A stretch of 64,000 bases of DNA. Source: CAZKBP01 sp964551015. Its GTDB lineage: Bacteria; Bacteroidota; Bacteroidia; Cytophagales; Microscillaceae. The position numbers and the translations under genes are program-made. Below, one piece after another: positions 18,863 through 27,144 of this stretch; the first letter of the stretch is position 1, and the number at the start of each line of letters is the position of its first letter. The notes beneath the pieces were generated by a model. The model had not been told where the DNA came from. It did not search any database and was given only the letters and a program-made list of their open reading frames with translations. The stretch spans positions 610,362 through 674,361 of the forward strand of contig CAZKBP010000001.1 in the NCBI GenBank assembly GCA_964551015.1, read 5' to 3'.

Positions 18863-19291
18863 ATGAAACATATCTTTGAAATGCAGCGTGTATTCGCCGG
18901 AAAAGGGATGATGGTTTATGCCAGCCAAGAACATCAAATCCTTGAGATATTTTGGAAAGGCTTAACTTCTAGTGAGGAGTTTAGGAAAGCAGGCCACAAG
19001 ATCGTGGACATTGCGCTCAAGTGGGGAATTAGAAAATGGCTTATTGATCAAAAAAGCATGATGATTTTTCCCAAAGATTTTGATTGGGCCTTGCAGGAAT
19101 TATATCCCGTGTTAAGCAATAGTTTAGGGAAAGAGGCTTTTGTATCCATTGTATTAGCTCAAAACTACTATGGAGAATACGCCGTCAAACAGGCTTTAAA
19201 ACAATTTTTCCCCCAAGGAAGCCTCTCAGCCGCTTACTTTGAAAATCACGAAGCCGCCTACCAATGGCTAATTGAGGTAGATCGAGAGTAA
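18863..19291 (+). CDS. SpoIIAA/STAS-like protein (copy A)
   Basis: 142 residues, cytoplasmic, no signal peptide. The pattern (ILEIFWKGLTSSEEFRKAG, then IRKWLIDQKSM, FPKDFDWALQELYP, FVSIVLAQNYYG and FENHEAAYQWL) fits the small SpoIIAA-like or SEC14/STAS-like proteins common in Bacteroidota. It is homologous to the product at 22794-23207: both share an xWxG strand, a WLxD strand, an aromatic P-x-(D/N)-(F/W) segment and a final FF/YF-x-N-x-x-EA-x-x-(W/Y)L helix. It precedes an orphan LuxR-type response regulator by 129 bp on the same strand. A role in signalling is inferred from that pairing only. Confidence 0.72.
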   Translation: MKHIFEMQRVFAGKGMMVYASQEHQILEIFWKGLTSSEEFRKAGHKIVDIALKWGIRKWLIDQKSMMIFPKDFDWALQELYPVLSNSLGKEAFVSIVLAQNYYGEYAVKQALKQFFPQGSLSAAYFENHEAAYQWLIEVDRE

Positions 19292-19420
19292 TGGGGCGGT
19301 GAATTTCACAGAAAACTTACAGTTAAATGATTTTTAAAAACTTTGCCTAAGCAGGCACCCCTAGATTCACGTTCGATTCCCCGAGAAGGAACGGAATCAA
19401 CCCTAATGTGCAAAATTGAT

Positions 19421-20065
19421 ATGATTAAAGTATTCGTGATTGAAGACCATCGCCTGATTCGCTGGGGGCTCAAAAAACTGCTCTCTGCAGAAAGTGGAAT
19501 GGAAATAGTAGCTGAGTTTGCTGATACTGCCCTCGTCCTGCAAGAGATTCCCAATTATAATCCTCACGTGATTATTTGTGATATTAATCTACCCGGTACC
19601 AACGGTATCACGCTCACTCAACGCATTAAAGCACAATTTCCCCAGATTAAAGTAGTCATCTTGACGATGTATAAAGAGCGATCCTATATTCTGCGTGCTG
19701 TTGAAGCAGGAGTGGATGGATATTTACACAAAGACGTTTTTGAGCGAGAGGTAATAGAAGGAATTAAGCAGGTAGTAGACGGTAATCGCTATTTTTCTCG
19801 GGAAGTTTCCAACGTGATCATTCATCAGCTTTATCAAAATGATGAATCCAATGTCTCTCCCGAGGTCATTAGTCCCAGAGAGAAAGAAGTGCTCACCCTC
19901 ATTACCCGAGGCTATCGTAATCGTGAAATCGCTGATAAATTGTTTCTCTCCATCAAAACTGTGGATAAACATCGCGCGAACCTGATCCAAAAACTCAAGG
20001 TCAGAAATACGGCCGATCTGGTAAGATATGCCGTTCAGCATCAACTGGTAGATATTCTGGAGTAG
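19421..20065 (+). CDS. NarL/FixJ-family response regulator
   Basis: 214 residues from the ATG at 19421; the frame is open up to 19343 but those upstream codons have no receiver homology. The receiver (1-120) has FVIEDH, phosphoacceptor Asp54 in ICDINLPG, Thr82 and Lys104 in YLHKD. The LuxR-type HTH (about 150-210) has SPREKEVLTLITRGYRNREI and LFLSIKTVDKHRANL. It acts as a phosphorylation-controlled DNA-binding regulator. No histidine kinase gene is adjacent, so it is an orphan here. It lies behind SpoIIAA-like copy A and ends at a terminator shared with prpE. Confidence 0.92.
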   Translation: MIKVFVIEDHRLIRWGLKKLLSAESGMEIVAEFADTALVLQEIPNYNPHVIICDINLPGTNGITLTQRIKAQFPQIKVVILTMYKERSYILRAVEAGVDGYLHKDVFEREVIEGIKQVVDGNRYFSREVSNVIIHQLYQNDESNVSPEVISPREKEVLTLITRGYRNREIADKLFLSIKTVDKHRANLIQKLKVRNTADLVRYAVQHQLVDILE

Positions 20066-20078
20066 TAGCTCATGGATT

Positions 20079-20144
20079 GAAGCTGTCTAAAGTTTTGATT
20101 TGGTAGCAAAAAGCCCAAGGGTCAACTTTAGACAGCTTCTTTTT
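20079..20144. terminator. Long-stem bidirectional terminator
   Basis: A perfect 16-bp stem GAAGCTGTCTAAAGTT / AACTTTAGACAGCTTC (20079-20094 with 20124-20139) around a 29-base loop, followed by five T. The run of T overlaps the end of prpE. It separates the convergent response regulator and prpE genes. Confidence 0.8.
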
Positions 20145-22041
20145 AAACAAAGGCCACTCCTAGCTTATGCAGTTCCAGTTCTGCTTTGATCTCATCTAAA
20201 ATGGCCGGATCATCAATGGTAGAAGGAACCGTATATTCCTCACCGTCAGTAATTTTGCGTAAGACTTTTCGCAGGATTTTACCCGAGCGAGTTTTGGGTA
20301 AGCGCTTCACGATCAAGGCATTCTTGAAGCAAGCCACTGGACCGATCTCAGCACGAATTTTCTGTGCCAGTTCTGTTTGTAGTGTTTCTTGGTCGGTATC
20401 CTGCCCGTCTTTGAGTACCACCAGACCAATGGGAATCTGCCCCTTCAGATGATCCGCAATACCAATCACGGCGCATTCGGCAATGGCTGGGTGCGAAGAA
20501 ACTATCTCTTCCATTTCTCCCGTAGAAAGTCGATGCCCTGCTACGTTGATCACATCATCAATTCTACCCGTGATAAAAACATAACCATCTTCATCCTTGT
20601 AGCCGCCATCTCCACTCAGGTAATAACCTGGGTATCTACTCAGATAAGAGGACTGAAACCGTTCCTCATCTTGCCATAAGGTAGGCAGACAGCCAGGAGG
20701 CATGGGGAGCTTGAGTACGACGGCTCCCTCTTCGTTCGGGGGCAATTGCTCACCCGCTTCGTCTAGAATTTGTAAATCATAACCGCAAACTGGCTTGGTA
20801 GCAGAACCAGGTTTGACGGGCAGTTTTTCCACCCCCAGCATATTAGCCAGCATAGGCCAGCCAGATTCGGTTTGCCACCAGTGATCAATTACTGGGACGT
20901 TTGTCTGGGTTTTGACCCACTGATAAGTAGAAATATCACAGCGTTCACCTGCCAAGAAAACGGCTTTGAGGTTAGACAAATCATATTTTTCTTTAAATTT
21001 TCCCGCGCTGTCCTCTTTTTTGATCGCTCTAAAAGCGGTAGGAGCCGTGAAAAAAGTATTCACCCGGTGCTCTTCCATTACCCTCCAAAAGGTACCGGCA
21101 TCGGGCGTTTTGATGGGCTTACCCTCAAAAAGAATCGTGGTGCAACCTGTAATCAAAGGGCCGTATACGATGTAAGAATGCCCTACGACCCAGCCCACGT
21201 CCGAAGCTGCCCAATAGACCTCACCCGCGCGAGCATTGTAGACCGTGTGCATACTGAATTTGAGGGCTACTGCGTGGCCGCCGTTGTCTCGGACAATTCC
21301 CTTGGGCTTACCCGTCGTACCGGAAGTGTAGAGAATATAAAGCGGATCAGTAGCCTCTACCTCCACGTAGCCTGTAGGCTGAGCTTGCTCCATGAGCACC
21401 TTCCAGTCGTGGTCGCGGCCAGCTTGCAGGTCGGCCTCACACATTTCACGCTGGAAGATCACCGTGTGCTCAGGCTTATGCTTCGCCTCTTGGATGGCTT
21501 TATCTAAAAGAGGTTTGTAGGGAATAACTTTACTAAACTCGATGCCACATGAGGCAGAAATCAACACTTTGGGGCCCGCGTCGTCGATACGAATGGCTAG
21601 CTCGTGTGGAGCAAAACCACCGAATACCACCGAATGGATCGCTCCCAAGCGTGCACAGGCGAGCATAGCAATCGCCGCTTCGGGAATCATGGGCATGTAG
21701 ATGACTACGGTGTCCCCTTTTACTACACCCAGAGATTGGAGTACGCCCGCAAACTTGGCTACTTCGTCTCGCAGGGCTTCATAAGTATAGCTTTGGATGG
21801 TATTGGTGACAGGGGAGTCGTAAATAAGAGCCTTCTGCTTTGCTCGTCCCTGCTCCACGTGATAGTCTAGAGCTAGGTAGGAGGTATTCATTTTTCCGCC
21901 TTTATACCATCGGTAGAAGCCCTTTTCGTCCTGAGAGAGAATCTGTTCAGGAAATTGGAACCAGTCAATAGCTTTGGCTTGTTCCTCCCAAAATTTTTCG
22001 GGATGTTGGATGGAGCTTTGGTAGATTTCTTGGTAATTCAT
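20143..22041 (-). CDS. prpE: Propionyl-/acetyl-CoA synthetase (AMP-forming)
   Basis: 632-residue acyl-CoA synthetase of the ACS/PrpE branch. It activates short-chain acids with ATP to acyl-AMP and then to acyl-CoA in the cytoplasm. Visible motifs are the P-loop YTSGTTGKPKG (238-248) followed by IVRDNGGHAV, which is typical of PrpE, the WWQTESGW acyl-pocket/adenine motif, YLSGDGGYKDEDGY, GRIDDVINVAGHRLSTGE and the C-terminal lysine motif PKTRSGKILRK. Length and the RDNGG segment favour propionyl-CoA synthetase over acetyl-CoA synthetase, but substrate range cannot be fixed by reading. Single gene, separated by 364 bp from the divergent receiver-like gene. Confidence 0.88.
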   Translation of the reverse strand: MNYQEIYQSSIQHPEKFWEEQAKAIDWFQFPEQILSQDEKGFYRWYKGGKMNTSYLALDYHVEQGRAKQKALIYDSPVTNTIQSYTYEALRDEVAKFAGVLQSLGVVKGDTVVIYMPMIPEAAIAMLACARLGAIHSVVFGGFAPHELAIRIDDAGPKVLISASCGIEFSKVIPYKPLLDKAIQEAKHKPEHTVIFQREMCEADLQAGRDHDWKVLMEQAQPTGYVEVEATDPLYILYTSGTTGKPKGIVRDNGGHAVALKFSMHTVYNARAGEVYWAASDVGWVVGHSYIVYGPLITGCTTILFEGKPIKTPDAGTFWRVMEEHRVNTFFTAPTAFRAIKKEDSAGKFKEKYDLSNLKAVFLAGERCDISTYQWVKTQTNVPVIDHWWQTESGWPMLANMLGVEKLPVKPGSATKPVCGYDLQILDEAGEQLPPNEEGAVVLKLPMPPGCLPTLWQDEERFQSSYLSRYPGYYLSGDGGYKDEDGYVFITGRIDDVINVAGHRLSTGEMEEIVSSHPAIAECAVIGIADHLKGQIPIGLVVLKDGQDTDQETLQTELAQKIRAEIGPVACFKNALIVKRLPKTRSGKILRKVLRKITDGEEYTVPSTIDDPAILDEIKAELELHKLGVAFV

Positions 22042-22303
22042 CCGCTTATCGTTTTGATTAGAAGGTGCTAGATTTCTTGATAATTTTCTAAATCTAAGCA
22101 GATTTATGCAAGTTTGAAATCTTTTAAAACCCTTATTTGCTAATTAGATATAGTTTTGGAAAATTTTACCCTTGCAGATGTGAGATCATATGAAGGCATC
22201 TAGGTAGATCCTTGATTGGGCATGCTAGACGATAGGGTGAGCAAAATCAGACTTTGTTTTCAGATGAAGAGAATTAATTTGATTTTTTTAAGAATAACGG
22301 AAG

Positions 22304-22367
22304 GCAAATTCGTTTTCGGCCACGAATTTGCTTATATTTAGCAAAGAGCTTGTTCAGGTAACAAGCT
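22304..22367 (+). promoter_or_regulatory. Two adjacent hairpins in the leader of the receiver-like gene
   Basis: Within the 364-bp spacer 22042-22405 two perfect inverted repeats lie close together. GCAAATTCG / CGAATTTGC (22304-22312 with 22323-22331) has a 10-base loop, and AGCTTGTT / AACAAGCT (22347-22354 with 22360-22367) has a 5-base loop. They sit 38-102 bases upstream of the ATG at 22406. They could be a structured leader, protein-binding sites or a weak terminator (TTATATTT follows the first). The rest of the spacer shows no gene. Confidence 0.45.
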
Positions 22368-22405
22368 TTAAGCTGATTGTGGAAACTTTCAATCCCTAAG
22401 CATCT

Positions 22406-22828
22406 ATGCAAGCGGAGAGATATAAGTTATTAATTGTAGAGCAACACGAAGTGAATCTATTGATCTGCCAAAAGATGTTAGAGGAAGCTTTTCAGCTCTA
22501 CCATGCCTCTAACCTTCGGGAAGCCAAACATTGGATGAACGAAACTAAACCCGAAGCGGTACTTTGGAGTGTGGCTCTTGTTCCTCATACTCATTTGATT
22601 GAATTGCTTAGGCAGGAAAAAAACTGGCAGAAGGCGGCTCTCATTGCTCTGAGTAGTTTCACCAGCCCAGATGAGGAAAAGCACTTCGAGGCCAAACATT
22701 TTGATGATTGGTATCAGCAACCCATTTCCCGTAAGGGCTTGATACAAACGATTTATCGTGGTCTGAGCAAAAAGAAAGGATCACCTAGTCTCCTCAATCT
22801 GAATGATAACTTTGTAAATACTGCCTAG
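22406..22828 (+). CDS. Degenerate receiver-domain protein (pseudo-receiver)
   Basis: 140 residues with the strand-helix rhythm of a CheY-like receiver but without its chemistry. Strand 1 reads KLLIVEQHEVN, so the acidic pair is Glu-Gln. The strand 3 end reads AVLWSVALVP with no phosphoacceptor Asp. Strand 4 keeps ALSSF. Strand 5 reads DWYQQPIS, with Gln in place of the conserved Lys before Pro. It cannot be phosphorylated in the usual way and may act as a constitutive or ligand-driven interaction module. No output domain. Its last 35 bases overlap the 3' end of SpoIIAA-like copy B on the opposite strand. Confidence 0.75.
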   Translation: MQAERYKLLIVEQHEVNLLICQKMLEEAFQLYHASNLREAKHWMNETKPEAVLWSVALVPHTHLIELLRQEKNWQKAALIALSSFTSPDEEKHFEAKHFDDWYQQPISRKGLIQTIYRGLSKKKGSPSLLNLNDNFVNTA

Positions 22829-23207
22829 CTTCTGCTCTATTGCAGAAGAACGCCACGGTATCACGCTCAGCTACCGAACGCTGGGCGATCAGTTTGAGCT
22901 CTTGTTTAGAGAAAGTTTCTGCTGATACGACCACTAGCCATTTTTCCAGACCAAAGTGTATAACTTTTTCCATCCAAGTTTCTGGTATCCAATTGGGTTC
23001 TGGTGGTTGCTCGAAGGTGAGTTCGTTTAGGTCTAGAAGCCAATTTTGTATGAGTTGATGCTGACCGATTTCCCAAGCTTTTTCCAGTATCCATTGAAAA
23101 TCTTGCTTGCAGGCGGCTCCCGACCACGTAATTTCTATGCAATGAAGAGATGGGTCTAGACTGACCGTGATAGAGGCTTCTTTGAGATAAAATTGATGTC
23201 TTTCCAA
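22794..23207 (-). CDS. SpoIIAA/STAS-like protein (copy B), TTG start
   Basis: 137 residues, cytoplasmic, homologous to copy A at 18863 (ITWSGAACKQDF, NWLLDLNELTF, PNWIPETWMEKV, FFCNRAEARQYL). No ATG is available: the frame opens after a TAA and the best start is TTG at 23207, which matches the N-terminus expected from copy A. The 3' end overlaps the convergent receiver-like gene by 35 bp. The pairing of receiver and SpoIIAA-like proteins repeats the arrangement at 18863-20065. Function unknown. Confidence 0.68.
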   Translation of the reverse strand: MERHQFYLKEASITVSLDPSLHCIEITWSGAACKQDFQWILEKAWEIGQHQLIQNWLLDLNELTFEQPPEPNWIPETWMEKVIHFGLEKWLVVVSAETFSKQELKLIAQRSVAERDTVAFFCNRAEARQYLQSYHSD

Positions 23208-23314
23208 AGGCGTTTGCAGGCCGATGCCTTATTTCGAAAAATCTTTTTGGATACTATAAAGTGTGGCAGAAATATACCTTTTGTGGAACAATTCCACCAC
23301 ACTTTTAAAAATTA

Positions 23315-24829
23315 TTATTCGTCTGGATGTAATTCCTGATAGGCACTTTCGTATTTGTCTCCGGCTACCCAACGCAATTTTTCTTTTTTATTGGCAATGA
23401 GTTCAGCTGCTTGGGTAAAAGCTTTTGCATATTTGTGAACATATTCAAAATCTAGAGACTCGGCTTCGTCTTCTACCCGGTGGTAATATTTTTGAATTTC
23501 GGTATCAAAAGCGGTAAGCCCCGGAGCAAAAGTGGGGGCGGGTACGCCTAACTGGGCAAAACTTACATTATCGGAGCGATCAAACAGGTTCTGCTCGGGC
23601 ACGGGGTCTTGAATGGCCTCCAATCCCTGAGCTTCACAAGCTTGTTGGATGAGTTTCTCGGCATTGGTTCTTTCCAGCCCGATGACCGTTACTTTGCTTT
23701 TGTCATTATAGCCCGCCCCGTCGCAATTTAGGTTGAAGGCTACTTGCTCAAAAGGAATCAAGGGATGGGCGGCGTAGTAGGCACTTCCCAATAATCCTAT
23801 TTCTTCGCCAGTATAAGCCATGCAGATGACCGAGCGTGCGGGAGGATTTTTAGCCAGATCATAGGCGGCGGTTATTACCGCAACGGTGCCCATGGCATTA
23901 TCACGCGCTCCGTTGTAAATATTATCTTCTGAATTGCTCGGCATACCGCTACCAGTGTTGTCTCCACCACCCACGTGGTCGTAGTGCGCGGTGAGGAATA
24001 CATACTCATTTTTTAAGACTGGGTCGGTGCCCTCGATCATACCGATCACATTTTGAGATTGGATGCGTTCGGATTGAATGCCTTGGGTTTTGAGCGATAC
24101 TCCAACTGTTCCCAGAGAATCCAGCATTTCAGCGTAGGTTCCCTCGGAGTCATTGATCCAGAGATAGACCATTTCTTGTTCTTGGTTCACATCTTCTTCA
24201 TTGGAGAGCGTATACTGAGGACGACTAAAATAATTGGAAAGCATTTGCCAAGGCAAGGGGGCTTGGTAAAGCTCAATCAAAGCCGCTGCTCCTTTTTTGG
24301 AAGCGGTTACTCGTTTATCTCTCAGTAAGCCCAGGGCCGCTCTCGGTTCGGTGTCTTCGGCCTTTCCCATTTTGACCACGACAATTTTGCCAGCCACATC
24401 TAGTCCCTCGTAGTCGTCTCGATTTTCTTCTGCATTGACGTAGCCATAGCCAGCAAACACGACATCACCTTCTATTTCAAGTGGTTGACCTCGGAATACG
24501 ACCATGTCTTCCTTATGCGCTAAACCTTGTCCATTAAAAGTGAGGGTATGCTCGTCGGTAGGAGCCGTTTTTTCCAGGTAAACGGGTTGGAAATAGTCTT
24601 TGGCTCCTTCCAAAGTTTTCAGACCTGCTTTTTGAAAATGATCGGCGATGTATTGAGCCGCTTGGTTGTTGCCCTCGGTACCGGTCATCCGACCCATGAG
24701 TTCATCAGAGGCTAAGTATCTCAGGTACTCTTCCAGAGCAGCCTGAGAAGTAGGGGACTGTGCCCAGGTTTTTTGTCCGATCAGTAAAATAAAGACAAAA
24801 AAACCTACTAGTAAGTGTGTATATTTCAT
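23315..24829 (-). CDS. Secreted M28-family aminopeptidase
   Basis: 504 residues with signal peptide (HLLVGFFVFILLIGQKTWAQ). A PA-domain insert (VVFAGYGYVNAEENRDDYEG, KIVVVKMG) precedes the zinc peptidase core with TAHYDHVGGG, GARDNAMGTVAV, YTGEEIGLLGS and NLNCDGAG, which contain the metal-binding His, Asp, Glu-Glu and Asp of family M28. It probably removes N-terminal residues from peptides in the periplasm or outside. The M3 oligopeptidase gene lies directly upstream on the same strand, 119 bp away, so the two may serve peptide breakdown together. Confidence 0.92.
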   Translation of the reverse strand: MKYTHLLVGFFVFILLIGQKTWAQSPTSQAALEEYLRYLASDELMGRMTGTEGNNQAAQYIADHFQKAGLKTLEGAKDYFQPVYLEKTAPTDEHTLTFNGQGLAHKEDMVVFRGQPLEIEGDVVFAGYGYVNAEENRDDYEGLDVAGKIVVVKMGKAEDTEPRAALGLLRDKRVTASKKGAAALIELYQAPLPWQMLSNYFSRPQYTLSNEEDVNQEQEMVYLWINDSEGTYAEMLDSLGTVGVSLKTQGIQSERIQSQNVIGMIEGTDPVLKNEYVFLTAHYDHVGGGDNTGSGMPSNSEDNIYNGARDNAMGTVAVITAAYDLAKNPPARSVICMAYTGEEIGLLGSAYYAAHPLIPFEQVAFNLNCDGAGYNDKSKVTVIGLERTNAEKLIQQACEAQGLEAIQDPVPEQNLFDRSDNVSFAQLGVPAPTFAPGLTAFDTEIQKYYHRVEDEAESLDFEYVHKYAKAFTQAAELIANKKEKLRWVAGDKYESAYQELHPDE

Positions 24830-24948
24830 TTTTAGAATTTTAAATAGAATAATTGCTGTATTGTTTAACGGCTGTACGGCTAGGCTTGCCCACGATTAAG
24901 CAATACCTTGATGCAACAATTTAGCAATATAACAATTTAACCATTAAA

Positions 24949-26982
24949 TTATTGTAATAAACCTGCTTTTCGGAGCAATGCTTCGGGAGAAGGTTCTTTT
25001 CCTCTAAAGCGGCGATACAATTCCATAGGATGTTCGCTTCCACCTCTAGACAAGATATTTTCTTTGAAGGAGCGAGCGGTTTCTGGATCAAAGATGCCGT
25101 TTTCTTTGAACAATTCAAAGGCATCCGCATCGAGTACTTCTGCCCATTTGTAGCTGTAATAGCCAGAAGAATAGCCTCCTTGAAAGATATGTGAAAAAGC
25201 CGTACTCATGTTAGTGCCTTCTACCGGGGGAAATAGCTCAGTGGCTTGCATGGCTTCTTGCTCGAAGGTGGCTACCGAGTCTATATCCGTGGGATTTTGA
25301 CTGTGCCAATGCATATCCAATCGTGCAAAGCTGATTTGTCGTACGTTTTGATAGCCTTCTAGATAATTGGCGGAGTCTATGATTTTTTGGATCAATTCGG
25401 CAGGAATGGCTTCTTTGGTTTCATAATGATGAGCGAAGAGGTCGAGAGCCTCCTTTTCGTAGCACCAGTTTTCCATGATCTGAGAGGGTAATTCTACAAA
25501 ATCCCAATAAACACTAGTACCCGAGAGGCTTTCGTACTGGCCATCTGCTAACATTCCGTGCAGAGCGTGGCCAAACTCGTGGAACAAGGTGGTTACTTCG
25601 TTGAAGGTGAGCAGGGAGGGCTTATCTTCACTGGGCTTATTAAAATTACAAACAATAGAAACGTGTGGACGTTGGTCTTGGCCCTTGCTCCGTTTTTGCC
25701 CTCGGTAAGAAGTCATCCACGCACCTGCTCGCTTGCCAGGTCTGGGAAAAAAGTCAGCATAAAACACGGCCAAGTGTTTGTCTTGGGCATCTTTGACTTC
25801 ATAAGCGGTCACTTCGGGGTGATAAACCGGAATATCTGGGTTTTCTACAAACCGAAGGCCATAGAGTTTTTCAGCCACTTGAAAAACGCCTTGAATCACT
25901 TTCTCTAATTGAAAATAAGGTTTGAGAATTTCGTCATCATAGGCAAACTTTTCTTTTTTCAATTTTTCGCCGTAGTAGGCAAAATCCCAACGCTCGATGG
26001 ATTGCAGTTGGTCCAATCGATTAGCGTACTCGGTCAGTTCTTCCAGCTCGATATTGGCGGCGGGCAGAGCATATTGGAGAATATTTTCTAAAAATGCTTG
26101 GACTTTTTGAGGCGATTCGGCCATTCTTTCCTCCAGCACAAAATCAGCGTGGGTTTTGTAGCCTAAGAGCTGAGCGCGTTGGTGGCGTAGCTTGACGATC
26201 TGCTTGACGATTTCTTGGTTATCTCGCTCATCTCCTTTGAAGCCTTTGGACATAAAGGCCTGGTACATTTGCTTGCGGAGTTCACGCTTTTGCGCATATT
26301 TCATGAAGGGAATATAGCTAGGATATTCCAGGGTGAAGACCCATTTACCGGGCTTATCTTTTTCCTTGGCTTTGGCAGCGGCCGCCTTGCAGATATCTTC
26401 GGGAATGCCCGCCAAATCTTCTTCATTCTCTATGACCAATTCAAAAACATTGGTTTCAGCCAGTACATTTTCGCCAAAGGCAAGTGAGAGTTGTGCCAGC
26501 TCTTTGTCTATTTCTCGGAGTTTTTGCTTATCTGCATCTTGGAGGTTGGCGCCGTTGCGTACGAAGCTTTTATAAGTATTCTCGAGCAGCATACGGGCTT
26601 CTTGAGATAGATTCAGTTGCTCTCTTTGCTCATACACAGTTTTAATGCGGGCGAAGAGTTGCTCATCCAGTAAAATGTCGTTTCGGTATTCGGTAAGCAA
26701 AGGGGACATTTCACGGGCCAGCTTCTGAATTTCATCATTGGTTTCAGCAGAATTAAGATTGAAAAAGGTATTGGCCACGATGCCTACCCGATCTCCACTT
26801 GTTTCTAGTGCCTCAATGGTATTGACGAAATCAGGCTCATCACCCGATTCATAGATGGCTTTGATTTCTTGCTTGGCCTCCTGAATGGCCGCCTGTAAAG
26901 CGGGTAGGAAGTGGTGATTTTCAATTTTATCAAAAGGAATCGTCTCGAAGGGAGTTTGAAAAGTTTCTAATAAGGGATTCAT
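24949..26982 (-). CDS. dcp: M3-family oligopeptidase (peptidyl-dipeptidase Dcp-like)
   Basis: 677 residues, no signal peptide, the size of Dcp/oligopeptidase A. The zinc site is intact: LFHEFGHALHGM (HEFGH at 468-472) followed about 25 residues later by the third-ligand region WDFVELPSQIMENW. The N-terminal helical half (PFETIPFDKIENHHFLPAL) is typical of the family. Cytoplasmic breakdown of short peptides is the expected role. Separated by 160 bp from the divergent beta-helix gene. Confidence 0.93.
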   Translation of the reverse strand: MNPLLETFQTPFETIPFDKIENHHFLPALQAAIQEAKQEIKAIYESGDEPDFVNTIEALETSGDRVGIVANTFFNLNSAETNDEIQKLAREMSPLLTEYRNDILLDEQLFARIKTVYEQREQLNLSQEARMLLENTYKSFVRNGANLQDADKQKLREIDKELAQLSLAFGENVLAETNVFELVIENEEDLAGIPEDICKAAAAKAKEKDKPGKWVFTLEYPSYIPFMKYAQKRELRKQMYQAFMSKGFKGDERDNQEIVKQIVKLRHQRAQLLGYKTHADFVLEERMAESPQKVQAFLENILQYALPAANIELEELTEYANRLDQLQSIERWDFAYYGEKLKKEKFAYDDEILKPYFQLEKVIQGVFQVAEKLYGLRFVENPDIPVYHPEVTAYEVKDAQDKHLAVFYADFFPRPGKRAGAWMTSYRGQKRSKGQDQRPHVSIVCNFNKPSEDKPSLLTFNEVTTLFHEFGHALHGMLADGQYESLSGTSVYWDFVELPSQIMENWCYEKEALDLFAHHYETKEAIPAELIQKIIDSANYLEGYQNVRQISFARLDMHWHSQNPTDIDSVATFEQEAMQATELFPPVEGTNMSTAFSHIFQGGYSSGYYSYKWAEVLDADAFELFKENGIFDPETARSFKENILSRGGSEHPMELYRRFRGKEPSPEALLRKAGLLQ

Positions 26983-27144
26983 GGGAGAATATTTAACAAA
27001 TATGATCTGATTTTTTCATAAATATCAGATAGCATTTAACTTTAAAGTTATAAAATCATTTTATAAATGCCAGCAGTTATTATTTGTGAATAACTATATT
27101 AGGTGCCCAATCCAACCGTCAACAACACCATCATTTACAAGCTT

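Noticed and set aside
20872..21507. 211-codon open frame on the plus strand
   Set aside because: It is antisense to the well-conserved prpE gene and has no family-like features.
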